A stretch of 64,000 nucleotides of DNA. It comes from Nitrospira_D sp035465795 (GTDB lineage: Bacteria; Nitrospirota; Nitrospiria; Nitrospirales; Nitrospiraceae). Shown in pieces: positions 24,385-33,391 of this stretch (positions are counted from its first letter, which is position 1; each line of letters opens with the position of its first letter). Location of the stretch: positions 25,092 through 89,091 of the forward strand of contig NZ_JBMWAN010000007.1 of the NCBI RefSeq assembly GCF_049546785.1, in the 5' to 3' direction. The position numbers and the translations under genes were made by a program. The notes under the pieces were generated by a model that was not told the origin of the DNA, did not search any database, and saw only the letters and a list, made by a program, of their open reading frames with translations.

Positions 24385-25779
24385 TTAGGCCTCCGGCCGC
24401 ATTTCCACCTCCAGCAGCTTGATCTTCCGATGGAGATGGCTCCGCTCGATCTGCAGATCTTCGGCCGTCCGCGAAATGTTCCAATGGTGCTCGCGAAGCT
24501 TGCGCCCGATATACTCCTTCTCAAAGGCGTTGCGCGCATCCCGCAAGGAATCGTACGACTTGCTCAGGAGGGGGCTGGCGGCCTGGCCTCCGGCCGGCGC
24601 GATCTGGCTTCCGGCACGCCCCTGCAGGGACATCGCAGCCTGCGGCCCTTCGATCACCGGCCCCGGCACCATGATCATCAACCGCTCGATGAGATTCCGC
24701 AACTCGCGGATATTCCCCGGCCACTCATATTGCTGAAAGACCGTCATGGCCTCGGGCGTGACTTCCTTCATACGCAATCCCTGCTCCTCGGCATGGATCT
24801 TCATAAAATGGCGCACCAACGCGGGAATGTCCTCGCGCCGTTCACGCAACGGCGGCACAATGATCGGCACCACGTTGAGCCGGTAGTAGAGGTCCTCCCG
24901 GAACTGCCCTTTGGCAATTTCCTTTTCAAGGTCCTTGTTCGAAGCAGCCAGGACCCGCACGTCCACTTTCATCAGCTTGGCGCCCCCGACCCGGGTAAAC
25001 TGCTGTTCCTGCAAGGCACGCAGCACCTTGGCCTGCGTACTCAGGCTCATATCCCCGATCTCATCCAGAAAAAGCGTCCCCCCGTCCGCTTGCTCGAACT
25101 GGCCCCGTTTCATCGAGGTCGCGCCGGTAAAGGACCCCTTTTCGTGCCCGAACAGCTCGCTCTCAATCAACGTCTCCGGAATGGCCGCGCAATTGACCGC
25201 GATGAACGGATGCTCCGCCCGAGGACTATGCGCATGAATCGCCCGTGCCACGAGTTCTTTACCCGTTCCGTTTTCTCCCCCGATCAGCACGCGGCTATTG
25301 GTCGGACCGGCGGTCTCAATCAATTGCCGCAGTTGCTGCATGACGGGCGACTGCCCCACCAGTTCGAACTTCCGCTGCACTTTCGTCTTGAGGGTACGGT
25401 TCTCTTCTTCCAGCCGGTATTGATCCAGCGCGTGCTTCACCCGCAGCGTGACATTCTCCAGCGACAGCGGTTTTTCGATGTAGTCGTAGGCCCCGAGTTT
25501 AATGGCCTTGACCGCCGTCTCAATGGAGCCATGCCCCGACATCATCATGACCTGGGCGTTGGGCACGAACTCCTTGACCCGCCTCAGCGTCTCCAGGCCA
25601 TCCAGCTCCGGCATCCAGATATCCAGGATCATGAGATCCGGAGGATCCGTCGTGTAAATTTTAAGCGCCTCCGTCCCGCTGGCGGCGACGGCGACATCGT
25701 ACCCTTCGTCCTCAAGAATGCTGCGCAGCGACGTACGAATCGGCTCCTCGTCATCCACAATCAAAATCGATGCTGCCAT
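24385..25779 (-). CDS. ntrX: NtrX-type sigma-54-dependent response regulator
   Basis: 464 residues, three domains. REC (1-125) has ILIVDDEEPIR and the acceptor Asp in LMILDIWMPE. The AAA+ sigma-54 activator domain (about 140-375) has GENGTGKELVARAIH (Walker A), GSFTGAT (a GAFTGA variant with Ser for Ala) near residue 213, and GTLFLDEIGDM (Walker B). A Fis-type helix-turn-helix closes it (NISRTAEDLQIERSHLHRKI). Start ATG at 25779 with GGGGGA close by; an in-frame start further up crosses the repeat. It pairs with ntrY upstream. Confidence 0.93.
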   Translation of the reverse strand: MAASILIVDDEEPIRTSLRSILEDEGYDVAVAASGTEALKIYTTDPPDLMILDIWMPELDGLETLRRVKEFVPNAQVMMMSGHGSIETAVKAIKLGAYDYIEKPLSLENVTLRVKHALDQYRLEEENRTLKTKVQRKFELVGQSPVMQQLRQLIETAGPTNSRVLIGGENGTGKELVARAIHAHSPRAEHPFIAVNCAAIPETLIESELFGHEKGSFTGATSMKRGQFEQADGGTLFLDEIGDMSLSTQAKVLRALQEQQFTRVGGAKLMKVDVRVLAASNKDLEKEIAKGQFREDLYYRLNVVPIIVPPLRERREDIPALVRHFMKIHAEEQGLRMKEVTPEAMTVFQQYEWPGNIRELRNLIERLMIMVPGPVIEGPQAAMSLQGRAGSQIAPAGGQAASPLLSKSYDSLRDARNAFEKEYIGRKLREHHWNISRTAEDLQIERSHLHRKIKLLEVEMRPEA

Positions 25780-25788
25780 GCGTCCCCC

Positions 25789-25868
25789 GTGATGTGTGAT
25801 CGATGATGTGTGATCGGTGAAGCGGAAAACAACATCCCGCTCATCACCCGTCACTCATCACGCATCAC
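25789..25868. repeat. inverted repeat of GTGAT-type units between ntrY and ntrX
   Basis: The left arm begins GTGATGTGTGAT (25789-25800) and pairs with ATCACGCATCAC (25857-25868). Shorter repeated GTGAT/GTGA units fill the arms. The 13-mers at 25810-25822 (GTGATCGGTGAAG) and 25849-25861 (CGTCACTCATCAC) recur exactly at 37138-37150 and 37212-37224, so this is one copy of a dispersed family. It fills the 97-base ntrY-ntrX gap. Confidence 0.8.
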
Positions 25869-25876
25869 TTTTCCCA

Positions 25877-28225
25877 CTACACCGGCAAATCAAAGGTGAA
25901 CACGGCGCCTTTCGGCTGGTTGTTCCCCGCATGAATCTGCCCGTCATGGTCCGTAATGATCCGCCGCACAATGGCCAACCCCAGCCCTGTCCCGGTCTTC
26001 TTCCGCGTAAAATAGGGCACAAACAGCTTTTCCTGATCTTCCGGCGCGATGCCGACGCCTTCATCGGCAACCGTCACGACCGCCCGCTTGCGCTTGGTAT
26101 CATATCTGGTGCTCGCCCACAGCCGCCCCGTCTGGTTCATGGCTTGAATGGCGTTATCGAAGAGATTGACCAGCACCCGCTTCAACTGCTCGCGATCGAA
26201 GTTCAAGGGCGGCAGGTCTTCATCCAAGTCGACGATGAACTCGATATCCTTCTGGGCCGATCGATACAGCGTGAGCACCTCCTGCATGACCTCGTTCAAC
26301 GACTGCCTCGCCATCTGGGGGGCCGGCAGGCGCGCGAACTTCGAGAACTCATCGACCATGTGTTTGAGGCTGCCCACTTCGGTCACAATGACATTCGTGG
26401 CCTCATCGAAAATCCGCTCGAAGTCCGGCGACTTCTCGAAGAACTTCTTGCGGAGCCGCTGCGCGGAGAGCTGAATCGGTGTCAGCGGATTCTTGATCTC
26501 ATGCGCCACCCGCCGCGCCACTTCCTGCCAGGCCGCGACTTTCTGGGCTTTGATCAATTCCGTCAGGTCGTCGAAAATCAACACGAACCCCAGATCTTTG
26601 TTCGCGTCATCCCGCATGCGCGAGCCGTTGAGCCGGATCGTCACCGGCTTGCCCTGCACGTCCATCTGCCCTTCCAGCGACCAATCGTCCCGGTCATCGG
26701 ACTGCATCCGGTCAACGACCGTTTGAAATACATCCAGCCCGAATTCCTTGAACACCTCGTGCGCTGAACGGTTGCGCACCCGGTCCGCGGCGAGGCCCAG
26801 GATCTGTTCCCCCGACGGGTTGAAGGTCGTAATGATGCCGTTCCGGTCGATCGACAAGAGCCCGGCCGCAATCGTATCCACCACCGTTTCAATATAGGCA
26901 CGCCGACGGTCGAGTTCGATATTCGTCGCCCGGAGAGACCGGTTCGCCTCCTCAAGTTTGAACTTGCTGCCTTGCAGGTCCTCCGTCATGCGGTTGAACG
27001 ACTCGATCAGCGTGCCGATTTCATCCGTCGCCTTGGCCTCGATCTTCACCGAGAGATCGCCCTGCGCGACCGCCTCGGTCGCTTCCGCCAGACGCTGAAT
27101 GGGCACCGTAATGCTCCGTGCCACGTAGAATCCGAACCAGGTGGCGCTGAACAAAATCATCACCGTCACGACGGCGACGAAGAGGTAGGCACCGGCCTTA
27201 ATCGGATTTTTCATCGCCTTGAGCTGCTTATATTCTTCGTACTGGCGGCCGATGCCTTCCATCTTGGTCAGCAACGATTCCGGCACATAGGCTTCCACCA
27301 CCACCACGCCGGCAAGTACGCCACGGTTGCTTCCCGACGCCACCGGCATACCGGCCCGCACCAACCGACCGGTCTGCGCCTCCTGGACCGAGGTAAATTC
27401 CTGCTTCCCGTTGATGACCTGCAAGACGAGCTGGCTGATGGGCAGGTCCAGCACCCCCGCCGGGACGTCCGTATCCAGGGCTTTGGTCAAGGTCTCCATC
27501 TTGGCCGAAAAGACCTCAATGCCGGCCACTCCGTATTCCATTCGTTTCCGCGCCATCGCCGCCACCAGGAGGTCCCGCTGCTCGGGCGTCAGCATATCTT
27601 CACGAAACAGCTCCTGGCCGATGGCTCGCGCGCTGTTGACCGCCAGAGAGATGTGCCCGGCGTGCTGCATCCTGGCCACCTCATAGGAGTCCTTCATGAC
27701 GCGCTCGATCTGTTCGTTGAACCAGACATCGACCGCTTTATTCACCAGGCCGCTCGCCACAATCGCCAGCAGGATGGTCGGAATCAGAGAAAATCCGATA
27801 AACGCGGCGATCAGCTTGGTCCGGAATCCCGCTCCCACCAGGCGATGCCGCCGCTCAAAGTACGCTTTGATCAGATTGCGCGACAGCAGCAGCGTCAGCA
27901 CGACAAAGCCGATCAGGTCGAGGTTCAACAGCAGGAGCACGAACGCGTAGCTCTTCGTCGGCAGGTAAGAGTCGGCCTCCTGGCCGCCCGGCACGACGAT
28001 CTGGGAATAGTAGAACGTCAGGGCCAGAGAGGGGATCAGAAGGATGAGCACGATCCAGACCGGACGCAGATGACGCATTTTCCGCTCCGGCTCAGAGGGT
28101 CCCGCAGACGCCGGCGTCACGTCGCGATCAGGCGCGCTCGACTGAAGGCCTGCCGGACGCAGCGTGGCCCCCGCCGGAAGCGGAACAGGAGAATCTGAAT
28201 GCGGAGGAAGGTCTAAGTCCGGCAT
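25877..28225 (-). CDS. ntrY: NtrY-type sensor histidine kinase
   Basis: 782 residues. Two or three N-terminal membrane helices (IVLILLIPSLALTFYYS, LLLLNLDLIGFVVLTLLL, IAAFIGFSLIPTILLAIVASGLV) flank a periplasmic domain of about 170 residues. A fourth helix near residue 360 leads to HAMP, PAS, HisKA with the phosphorylated His in RRVAHEIKNPLTPIQL (near residue 573), and HATPase with NLFDNAIQA, DEGVGIA and GTGLGLAIV. Starts at 28252 and 28225 are both possible; neither has a strong Shine-Dalgarno. Partner of the sigma-54 activator NtrX, which follows. Confidence 0.92.
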   Translation of the reverse strand: MPDLDLPPHSDSPVPLPAGATLRPAGLQSSAPDRDVTPASAGPSEPERKMRHLRPVWIVLILLIPSLALTFYYSQIVVPGGQEADSYLPTKSYAFVLLLLNLDLIGFVVLTLLLSRNLIKAYFERRHRLVGAGFRTKLIAAFIGFSLIPTILLAIVASGLVNKAVDVWFNEQIERVMKDSYEVARMQHAGHISLAVNSARAIGQELFREDMLTPEQRDLLVAAMARKRMEYGVAGIEVFSAKMETLTKALDTDVPAGVLDLPISQLVLQVINGKQEFTSVQEAQTGRLVRAGMPVASGSNRGVLAGVVVVEAYVPESLLTKMEGIGRQYEEYKQLKAMKNPIKAGAYLFVAVVTVMILFSATWFGFYVARSITVPIQRLAEATEAVAQGDLSVKIEAKATDEIGTLIESFNRMTEDLQGSKFKLEEANRSLRATNIELDRRRAYIETVVDTIAAGLLSIDRNGIITTFNPSGEQILGLAADRVRNRSAHEVFKEFGLDVFQTVVDRMQSDDRDDWSLEGQMDVQGKPVTIRLNGSRMRDDANKDLGFVLIFDDLTELIKAQKVAAWQEVARRVAHEIKNPLTPIQLSAQRLRKKFFEKSPDFERIFDEATNVIVTEVGSLKHMVDEFSKFARLPAPQMARQSLNEVMQEVLTLYRSAQKDIEFIVDLDEDLPPLNFDREQLKRVLVNLFDNAIQAMNQTGRLWASTRYDTKRKRAVVTVADEGVGIAPEDQEKLFVPYFTRKKTGTGLGLAIVRRIITDHDGQIHAGNNQPKGAVFTFDLPV

Positions 28226-28359
28226 GGCCCTCGCCTCGCCCCGCTGCGACATTGCAGGGGCGCTGGGACCACTATAGCGGAAATACCGGGGAGTCTCAAA
28301 ACGCCGGTGTGGAGAGCCCGGCAGGCATGACAGCCGGGGGAGGGCGCATCCCCCTTGGA

Positions 28360-28749
28360 TTAGGTGCCTGAGGAGAGAGCGACATACTTCATGCGCAGGG
28401 CATAGAGCATGTCGCGCAGCACCGTCTGCTCATCCGCGGTCAGGTTCCCCTTCGTTTTCTCTTCCAGCACGGAGAGCAGATCGATGATTTCTTTGGCCTG
28501 CGGGAGATTCACGGGCACGGATTGTTGCCGGGGATCGAGCTGCTCGCCCATCAGCATCAGCGACGACGAGCCCAGCGAAATGACAAACGAGGAAAACGTG
28601 ACGGGAAAAGCCGGCGCTTCACGGGCAGGACCGGCATCGCCTGATTGGGTCGGTGGCTTGGGTTCGTTTGGCGCAGACGGACTTGCCGAGGCTTCGCTCC
28701 CTCCGCCCCGCCGGTCCCGGATGACAAATCCTTCTTCTTGCGCAGCCAT
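28360..28749 (-). CDS. DUF1844 domain protein
   Basis: 129 residues from the ATG at 28749 with GTGAGGA upstream. The first 50 residues are low complexity (Pro, Ala, Ser). The conserved part is FSSFVISLGSSSLMLMGE, then NLPQAKEIIDLLSVLEEKTKGNL, and LRDMLYALRMKYVALS, which matches DUF1844. The role is unknown. It is divergent from mazG and lies upstream of ntrY on the same strand, separated by about 110 bases. Confidence 0.85.
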   Translation of the reverse strand: MAAQEEGFVIRDRRGGGSEASASPSAPNEPKPPTQSGDAGPAREAPAFPVTFSSFVISLGSSSLMLMGEQLDPRQQSVPVNLPQAKEIIDLLSVLEEKTKGNLTADEQTVLRDMLYALRMKYVALSSGT

Positions 28750-28878
28750 GACGTCCTCACTCACCTGGTATCACCTCACGTGCGCGGTACCCTACCATAG
28801 GGTTCGTTCGCTCGCAAGCCGAAGCCAGCCGTTGAAGCCGCGCCTCCCCTCGTTATAGAGTGGGCTCCGGAGCACAAC

Positions 28879-29754
28879 ATGTCCGACCGATTTTCAAAAC
28901 TGATCGACCTCATGGCGACACTCCGCGCCCCGAACGGCTGCCCCTGGGACCGCAAGCAGACCCATGAGTCGCTGAAGCCCTATCTCCTCGAAGAAACCTA
29001 TGAAGTCCTGGAAACCATCGACCACCAGGACGATGCCAAATTGCGGGAAGAATTGGGGGACGTGCTGCTGCAAGTGATCTTTCACAGCCAGATCGCCGCC
29101 GAAGCCGGCACGTTTACCATCGACGATGTCGTCGATCAGCTTTCGACCAAACTGGTTCGCCGCCATCCGCATGTCTTCGGCGACGACAACGCGGCGGCCA
29201 GGCCGGCAAACGGCGAGCAGGTCCTCAGCCAGTGGGAAGAAATCAAGAAAGCAGAGCGCCGGGCGGCCGGAGGCCCCCAGTCCGCTCTGGACGGCGTCCC
29301 CAAGGCGCTCCCCGCCTTGCTGCGCGCCTATCAGGTGCAGGCGCGGGCCTCGCGGGTGGGCTTCGATTGGTCGCACGATGCCGTCGGGCTTGAAGAGGTG
29401 TTCAAGAAGATTACAGAGGAAATCGGGGAACTGCGCGCCGCTCTCGCTCACTCGCCAGCAACCCCGGCACCGGCAACCGGTCCCGATGACATCGCCGGCG
29501 AGTTAGGCGATCTGCTCTTCTCCCTCGTCAATCTGGCCCGCTTCATCAAGGTCAATCCGGAGGACGCGCTCCGCCAGTCCACCGACCGGTTCGTCGAGCG
29601 CTTTGCGCTGGTGGAATCGCAAGCCGCAGCCCAGCATCGAGCGCTCACCGATATGACCCTCGCCGAGATGGATGCGCTCTGGGAAAACGCCAAACAGCGG
29701 CTGCGTGAACAGGCCCACCCCCGCACCTCCCCATCGACCCAGGAGAAGAGCTGA
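28879..29754 (+). CDS. mazG: nucleoside triphosphate pyrophosphohydrolase MazG
   Basis: Hydrolyses dNTPs/NTPs to monophosphates and PPi, acting in nucleotide pool sanitation. 291 residues in the two-domain E. coli form. First MazG unit: LRAPNGCPWDRKQTHESLKPYLLEETYEVLE, EELGDVLLQVIFH with the E-x-x-E/E-x-x-D metal site. Second unit: AYQVQARASRVGFDW, KITEEIGELRAAL, GELGDLLFSLVNLARF. The second unit keeps the acidic residues needed for activity. It is followed 2 bases later by a membrane protein gene, so they share a transcript. Confidence 0.95.
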   Translation: MSDRFSKLIDLMATLRAPNGCPWDRKQTHESLKPYLLEETYEVLETIDHQDDAKLREELGDVLLQVIFHSQIAAEAGTFTIDDVVDQLSTKLVRRHPHVFGDDNAAARPANGEQVLSQWEEIKKAERRAAGGPQSALDGVPKALPALLRAYQVQARASRVGFDWSHDAVGLEEVFKKITEEIGELRAALAHSPATPAPATGPDDIAGELGDLLFSLVNLARFIKVNPEDALRQSTDRFVERFALVESQAAAQHRALTDMTLAEMDALWENAKQRLREQAHPRTSPSTQEKS

Positions 29755-29756
29755 CG

Positions 29757-30374
29757 ATGAGCGACGAGAAGAATCCCTATGAAGAAGGCAAGCGCGCGGG
29801 AGCCCATCCCCTCCTCGTGGTCTTCGCCATCCTGCTCGGGCTCTGGCTCTTCGTGGCCTTGATCGTCCCCAGTTCGCGAAACAAGCAGGCGACCGGCACC
29901 GAGGGGCCGACCGCCCCGGTCGTCGAGGATCCGGAAGCCGCCCCGGTGATCTTCAAAGTCCAGACCACCGTCCCGGAGATGAATGCCATCAGCCTCGTCG
30001 TCCCGCCGCAGGCAACGGATAGCCAGGTCGTCGGCCTTCTCAAACGGCTGAAGAGTGAACGGCTGGCCGGCACGTTAGGCGAACACGTGCCCGCCACGAC
30101 CCCCGGCCATAAACTGGGCGATCATGCCGTGGCGGACATCTACATTTTTTCAGATCAACAGTTCGCCGGACCTGACGCCGTCAAAACACTGGCTCGCGGC
30201 GCCCATGCACCGGGCACACTCCTCCCCTCCGCCATTCCCTTCGAAGTCGCGATGGAAGCCGTGCGCGGGCACTACCGTATCGACCTCAACGATACCGGCG
30301 CCCCGGACAAGGGCTCACTCGGACTGTTAGACGAGTCCGGAGTGCACTCCAAGCACTATCGCGTCATTTTCTGA
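29757..30374 (+). CDS. single-pass membrane protein of unknown function
   Basis: 205 residues. One N-terminal hydrophobic helix (HPLLVVFAILLGLWLFVALIV, about residues 17-37) and an otherwise extracytosolic part with EMNAISLVVPPQATDSQVVGLLKRL and a C-terminal region with HYRIDLNDTG. No signal cleavage is evident. It starts 2 bases after mazG, which suggests co-expression. I do not recognise the domain. Confidence 0.75.
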   Translation: MSDEKNPYEEGKRAGAHPLLVVFAILLGLWLFVALIVPSSRNKQATGTEGPTAPVVEDPEAAPVIFKVQTTVPEMNAISLVVPPQATDSQVVGLLKRLKSERLAGTLGEHVPATTPGHKLGDHAVADIYIFSDQQFAGPDAVKTLARGAHAPGTLLPSAIPFEVAMEAVRGHYRIDLNDTGAPDKGSLGLLDESGVHSKHYRVIF

Positions 30375-30397
30375 GGCAGGCAGGGCGCGGCGCCGAG

Positions 30398-30829
30398 CTA
30401 CAAACCGGCCCGCTTCTTGATCTCGTCGCGCACAGAGGCCTGCTGCTGCGCCAACAGGTGCTGAAGCTTGGGGAAAAGGTGGGCCAGGGGGCCGGTGAAG
30501 GGATCGAGCATCACATCCCGACGCTCCGCCAACATGCCTTCATCTTCGGCGATCCGCAGTTTCCCGTCGGCAATGGCGCGGGACAAAATTTTTCCGATCA
30601 CGAGCTGCTGCCCAGCCGACCCGGTCACCGCACCAAGCAGCTGCTCCCGCACGACATCCAGTTCATCCGGAATCGACACTTTTACCCGCACGCCGTGCGG
30701 CGTGGCCCAGGTCGGCCGCTGAATAGAATAGTCATAGGAAAAGATCGGCTCGCGCGGTTCTCGAAACGGCCCGCTCACATCGGAAATCGTCAGCTTACCT
30801 TCCATCGATGACACCATCCATTCGATCAC
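30398..30829 (-). CDS. protein of unknown function
   Basis: 143 residues, no signal or membrane segment. Contains YSIQRPTWATPHGVRVKVSIPDELDVVREQLLGAV and a C-terminal helical half with KLQHLLAQQQASVRDEIKKRAGL. Start is uncertain: GTG at 30829, with ATGs at 30817 and 30805 in frame; none has a clear ribosome binding site. It converges with the membrane protein gene to its left and lies upstream of nothing on its strand. Family not recognised. Confidence 0.6.
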   Translation of the reverse strand: MIEWMVSSMEGKLTISDVSGPFREPREPIFSYDYSIQRPTWATPHGVRVKVSIPDELDVVREQLLGAVTGSAGQQLVIGKILSRAIADGKLRIAEDEGMLAERRDVMLDPFTGPLAHLFPKLQHLLAQQQASVRDEIKKRAGL

Positions 30830-30891
30830 GAGACAGTTGCCACATGCGCGGTACTATAGGAGTTTGGTTCCGAAGATGACAAGAGGGGAGC

Positions 30892-32346
30892 CTAGGCCGG
30901 GGAGACCGGTCCGGCCAGATACCGCACGACCTTCTCCGCCGCCACCGCCCCGTCGCGGATACAATCGGGAATGCCGACGCCGCGATACCCGGCCCCGGTC
31001 AGGACCAACCCGCCATACCGGCTGAGCGCCGCATCCAGCTGGGTGAGCCGGTCAAGATGCCCGATCGTGTATTGCGGCATCGCCTTCCACCAGCGATTCA
31101 CTTCGACATAGGTCGGCTCCGCCGTGAGGCCGCAGAGGGCGGACAGCTCCCCCCGCACGATCTTGACCAAGGCCGCATCATCCATCTCCAGGATCCGTTC
31201 GCGCCCCACGCCGCCGAGGTAACAGCGGATCAAGACCTGATCGCCCGGCGCCCGATGGGGCCACTTGAGCGACGTCCAGGTCGCCGCAATCAAGTCACGA
31301 CCCTCCGCGCGCGGCACGACGAAGCCGAACCCCTGCACGGATTTCGCCACCGCCGCAGCCGGATAGGCCATCGCGATCGTCGCCGTGGAGGCGTAGGGAA
31401 TCATCTCCAGCAAACCGCCGGCGATCGGGGTGAGCGGCCGCAGCAGATCGGCCGAGACATAGGCCGGCGTCGCCAGCACGAGACTTTCTGACGACAAGGC
31501 CGAGCCATCGTCCAGAATCAGGTCATACATCCAGCGTCCCGGTTGATGGGACCGCACGCGCAGCGCGTTCACCGAACATCCCAGCCGCAGATCCACCCCC
31601 TGCTGAGCCAAGCGCGCCACGAGCGCCGTAACAAGCTCGCTGAGCCCGTGCTTGAGACTGACGAACATCGTCCGCTTGGTCCCCTTCGCCGCCACCGGCG
31701 GCGCATGCTGTTTCGCCGCCATCATGCCGCGAATGATGCTCCCGTGCGTCTGTTCGAGTTCGAGGAAGCGCGGGAAGGTCGCCTTGAGGCTCATCTGCTC
31801 CGCATCACCGGCGTAAATCCCGGCCATCAAGGGTTCCAGCACCCGCTCAAACGCCTGCGCCCCGAACCGGCGGCGGAAAAATGAGGCGAGCGATTCGTCT
31901 TCGCCCGACCGCTTCGCCGGCACCACCACATCCAGCCCCATGCGGGCCAGGCCGGTCCAGCTGAGCAGGCCGCTGCGCAGAAAGGGTCCCAACTGCTTCG
32001 GGACGAACGTGATGAGCCCCTCGGGTAATTCATGCAACCGTCCGCCGTGCAGCACGAACGCTTTCTTGCCCGTCTCATTGGTATTGATGAGCTGATCCGT
32101 CAGACCAAGTTTGCGGCACAGCTCCAGGCCCGCCGGTTTTTGGGACAGAAAGGAGTCCGGCCCTGCTTCGGTCACCAGATCGCCGATGCGGTGGGTAACG
32201 ATCTTTCCGCCCCAGGACGGGCCGGATTCCAGCACTGTGCAACGGAGCGAGAGGCCTGCCGCCGCCGCGTGCTCCTGAAGGGCAAACGCGGTCGCGAGGC
32301 CGGAAATGCCGCCGCCGACAATCGCCACTGTACGAGAGATAGCCAC
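30892..32346 (-). CDS. hemG: protoporphyrinogen oxidase (oxygen-dependent, HemG/HemY type)
   Basis: Oxidises protoporphyrinogen IX to protoporphyrin IX (or the coproporphyrinogen step in HemY-type pathways). 484 residues, flavoprotein. N-terminal FAD site VAIVGGGISGLATAFALQEHA; TEAGPDSFLSQKPAGLELCRKLG, a family signature; a long substrate domain; C-terminal YGGLVLTGAGYRGVGIPDCIRDGAVAAEKV with the FAD-binding loop. Start is GTG at 32346, 3 bases after the hemH stop, so translation is coupled. Whether the true route is protoporphyrin- or coproporphyrin-dependent cannot be told here. Confidence 0.9.
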   Translation of the reverse strand: MAISRTVAIVGGGISGLATAFALQEHAAAAGLSLRCTVLESGPSWGGKIVTHRIGDLVTEAGPDSFLSQKPAGLELCRKLGLTDQLINTNETGKKAFVLHGGRLHELPEGLITFVPKQLGPFLRSGLLSWTGLARMGLDVVVPAKRSGEDESLASFFRRRFGAQAFERVLEPLMAGIYAGDAEQMSLKATFPRFLELEQTHGSIIRGMMAAKQHAPPVAAKGTKRTMFVSLKHGLSELVTALVARLAQQGVDLRLGCSVNALRVRSHQPGRWMYDLILDDGSALSSESLVLATPAYVSADLLRPLTPIAGGLLEMIPYASTATIAMAYPAAAVAKSVQGFGFVVPRAEGRDLIAATWTSLKWPHRAPGDQVLIRCYLGGVGRERILEMDDAALVKIVRGELSALCGLTAEPTYVEVNRWWKAMPQYTIGHLDRLTQLDAALSRYGGLVLTGAGYRGVGIPDCIRDGAVAAEKVVRYLAGPVSPA

Positions 32347-32349
32347 GGG

Positions 32350-33294
32350 TTAGTCTGTCAGAGCCGCTTCGTGCGCATCGATGACCGAGACCAGCGTCTC
32401 GACCAGCGCCGGCGACGCATTGAGCATGGGGATCCGCTCCAGCTGCATCCCCTTCGTTTCGGCCAGCTGTTTGAGTTCAATGTCGATATCGAACAGCGTC
32501 TCGACATGGTCGCACAGAAACCCGATGGGCGCGACCAGCACATGCCGCCGCCCTTCACGATGCAGGTCTTCGAGGGCCGATTCGACCGTGGGCCCGAGCC
32601 AGGCTTCACCGGAACGCCCCTGGCTTTGGTAGGCAAACCGGGTCGGCTGACTGCCCAGCAAGGCGGTCACCGCCTCAACCGTTCCGCGCACCTCCTGAGG
32701 ATACGGATCTCCCATCTGCACGATCCGCTCCGGCAGGCTGTGCGCGGTAAAGAGAACAGGGACTCGGCCTCGCACATCGGCAGGAAACTTCAAGAGCCCC
32801 TGACGGATGTTTTCCACAATGGCGGCAACGAGTTGCGGATGGCGGTTCCAGCTTCCCACATAGCTTACGGGACAAGTGCTCTGCAAGCTGGATCGCGCCT
32901 CTTCGACTTTCTTTTGATAGGCGCCGGTGCTCAGCGACGACTGTTGCGGCGCCATGCAGAAACCGATCACGCGCTTCGGCTGTTCGTGCAGCAATTCCGC
33001 ATACGTTTCTTTGATAAAGGGATGCCAGTGCCGGAGTCCCATATACACCCGATAGCGGCCCCGGCCGTCCTGATTCAGCCTCGCCTCGAGCTTCTTGGCG
33101 AGCTCCTGCGTGATTCCGACAGCCGGAGACTTGCCGCCCGTCGCGCGGTAGCGCGCTCGAATTTCTTCAACCAATTCGGGGGGCGTCGGACGTCCGCCGC
33201 GAACGTCTTTCAAGAAGGGCTCGACGTTTTCCAGGGAGTCCGGCCCCCCCATCGCCATGAGCAGCACTGCGGTCATGTTCTGGGGTCCTGACAT
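32350..33294 (-). CDS. hemH: ferrochelatase
   Basis: Inserts ferrous iron into the porphyrin. 314 residues from the ATG at 33294, with AAGGA 6 bases upstream. MGGPDSLENVEPFLKDV at the start, a substrate-binding MGLRHWHPFI, CMAPQQSSLSTGAY and the metal-site His in VPVLFTAHSLPERI. The C-terminal GFLCDHVETLFDIDIELKQLA holds the other His/Glu. It is encoded between hemE and hemG in one operon. Confidence 0.93.
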   Translation of the reverse strand: MSGPQNMTAVLLMAMGGPDSLENVEPFLKDVRGGRPTPPELVEEIRARYRATGGKSPAVGITQELAKKLEARLNQDGRGRYRVYMGLRHWHPFIKETYAELLHEQPKRVIGFCMAPQQSSLSTGAYQKKVEEARSSLQSTCPVSYVGSWNRHPQLVAAIVENIRQGLLKFPADVRGRVPVLFTAHSLPERIVQMGDPYPQEVRGTVEAVTALLGSQPTRFAYQSQGRSGEAWLGPTVESALEDLHREGRRHVLVAPIGFLCDHVETLFDIDIELKQLAETKGMQLERIPMLNASPALVETLVSVIDAHEAALTD

Positions 33295-33305
33295 ATTCAA
33301 TCCTT

Positions 33306-33390
33306 AGGCGAGGGGCACCAGGCGAGCGGCTAGGGGAAAGAGACGTCCATTCCAACGTTCAACCTCTCGCCCCTCACCCCTCGCCACTTG
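33306..33390. repeat. inverted repeat in the hemE-hemH gap
   Basis: GGCGAGGGG (33307-33315) pairs with CCCCTCGCC (33377-33385), and flanking AGGCG and TTGCCT extend the similarity. Further GAGGGG/CCCCTC units sit inside the arms. A transcript-spanning hairpin between two haem genes could act as an RNA processing or attenuation site. It resembles the other gap-filling repeats of this window in size and placement, but with a different word. Confidence 0.55.
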
Positions 33391-33391
33391 C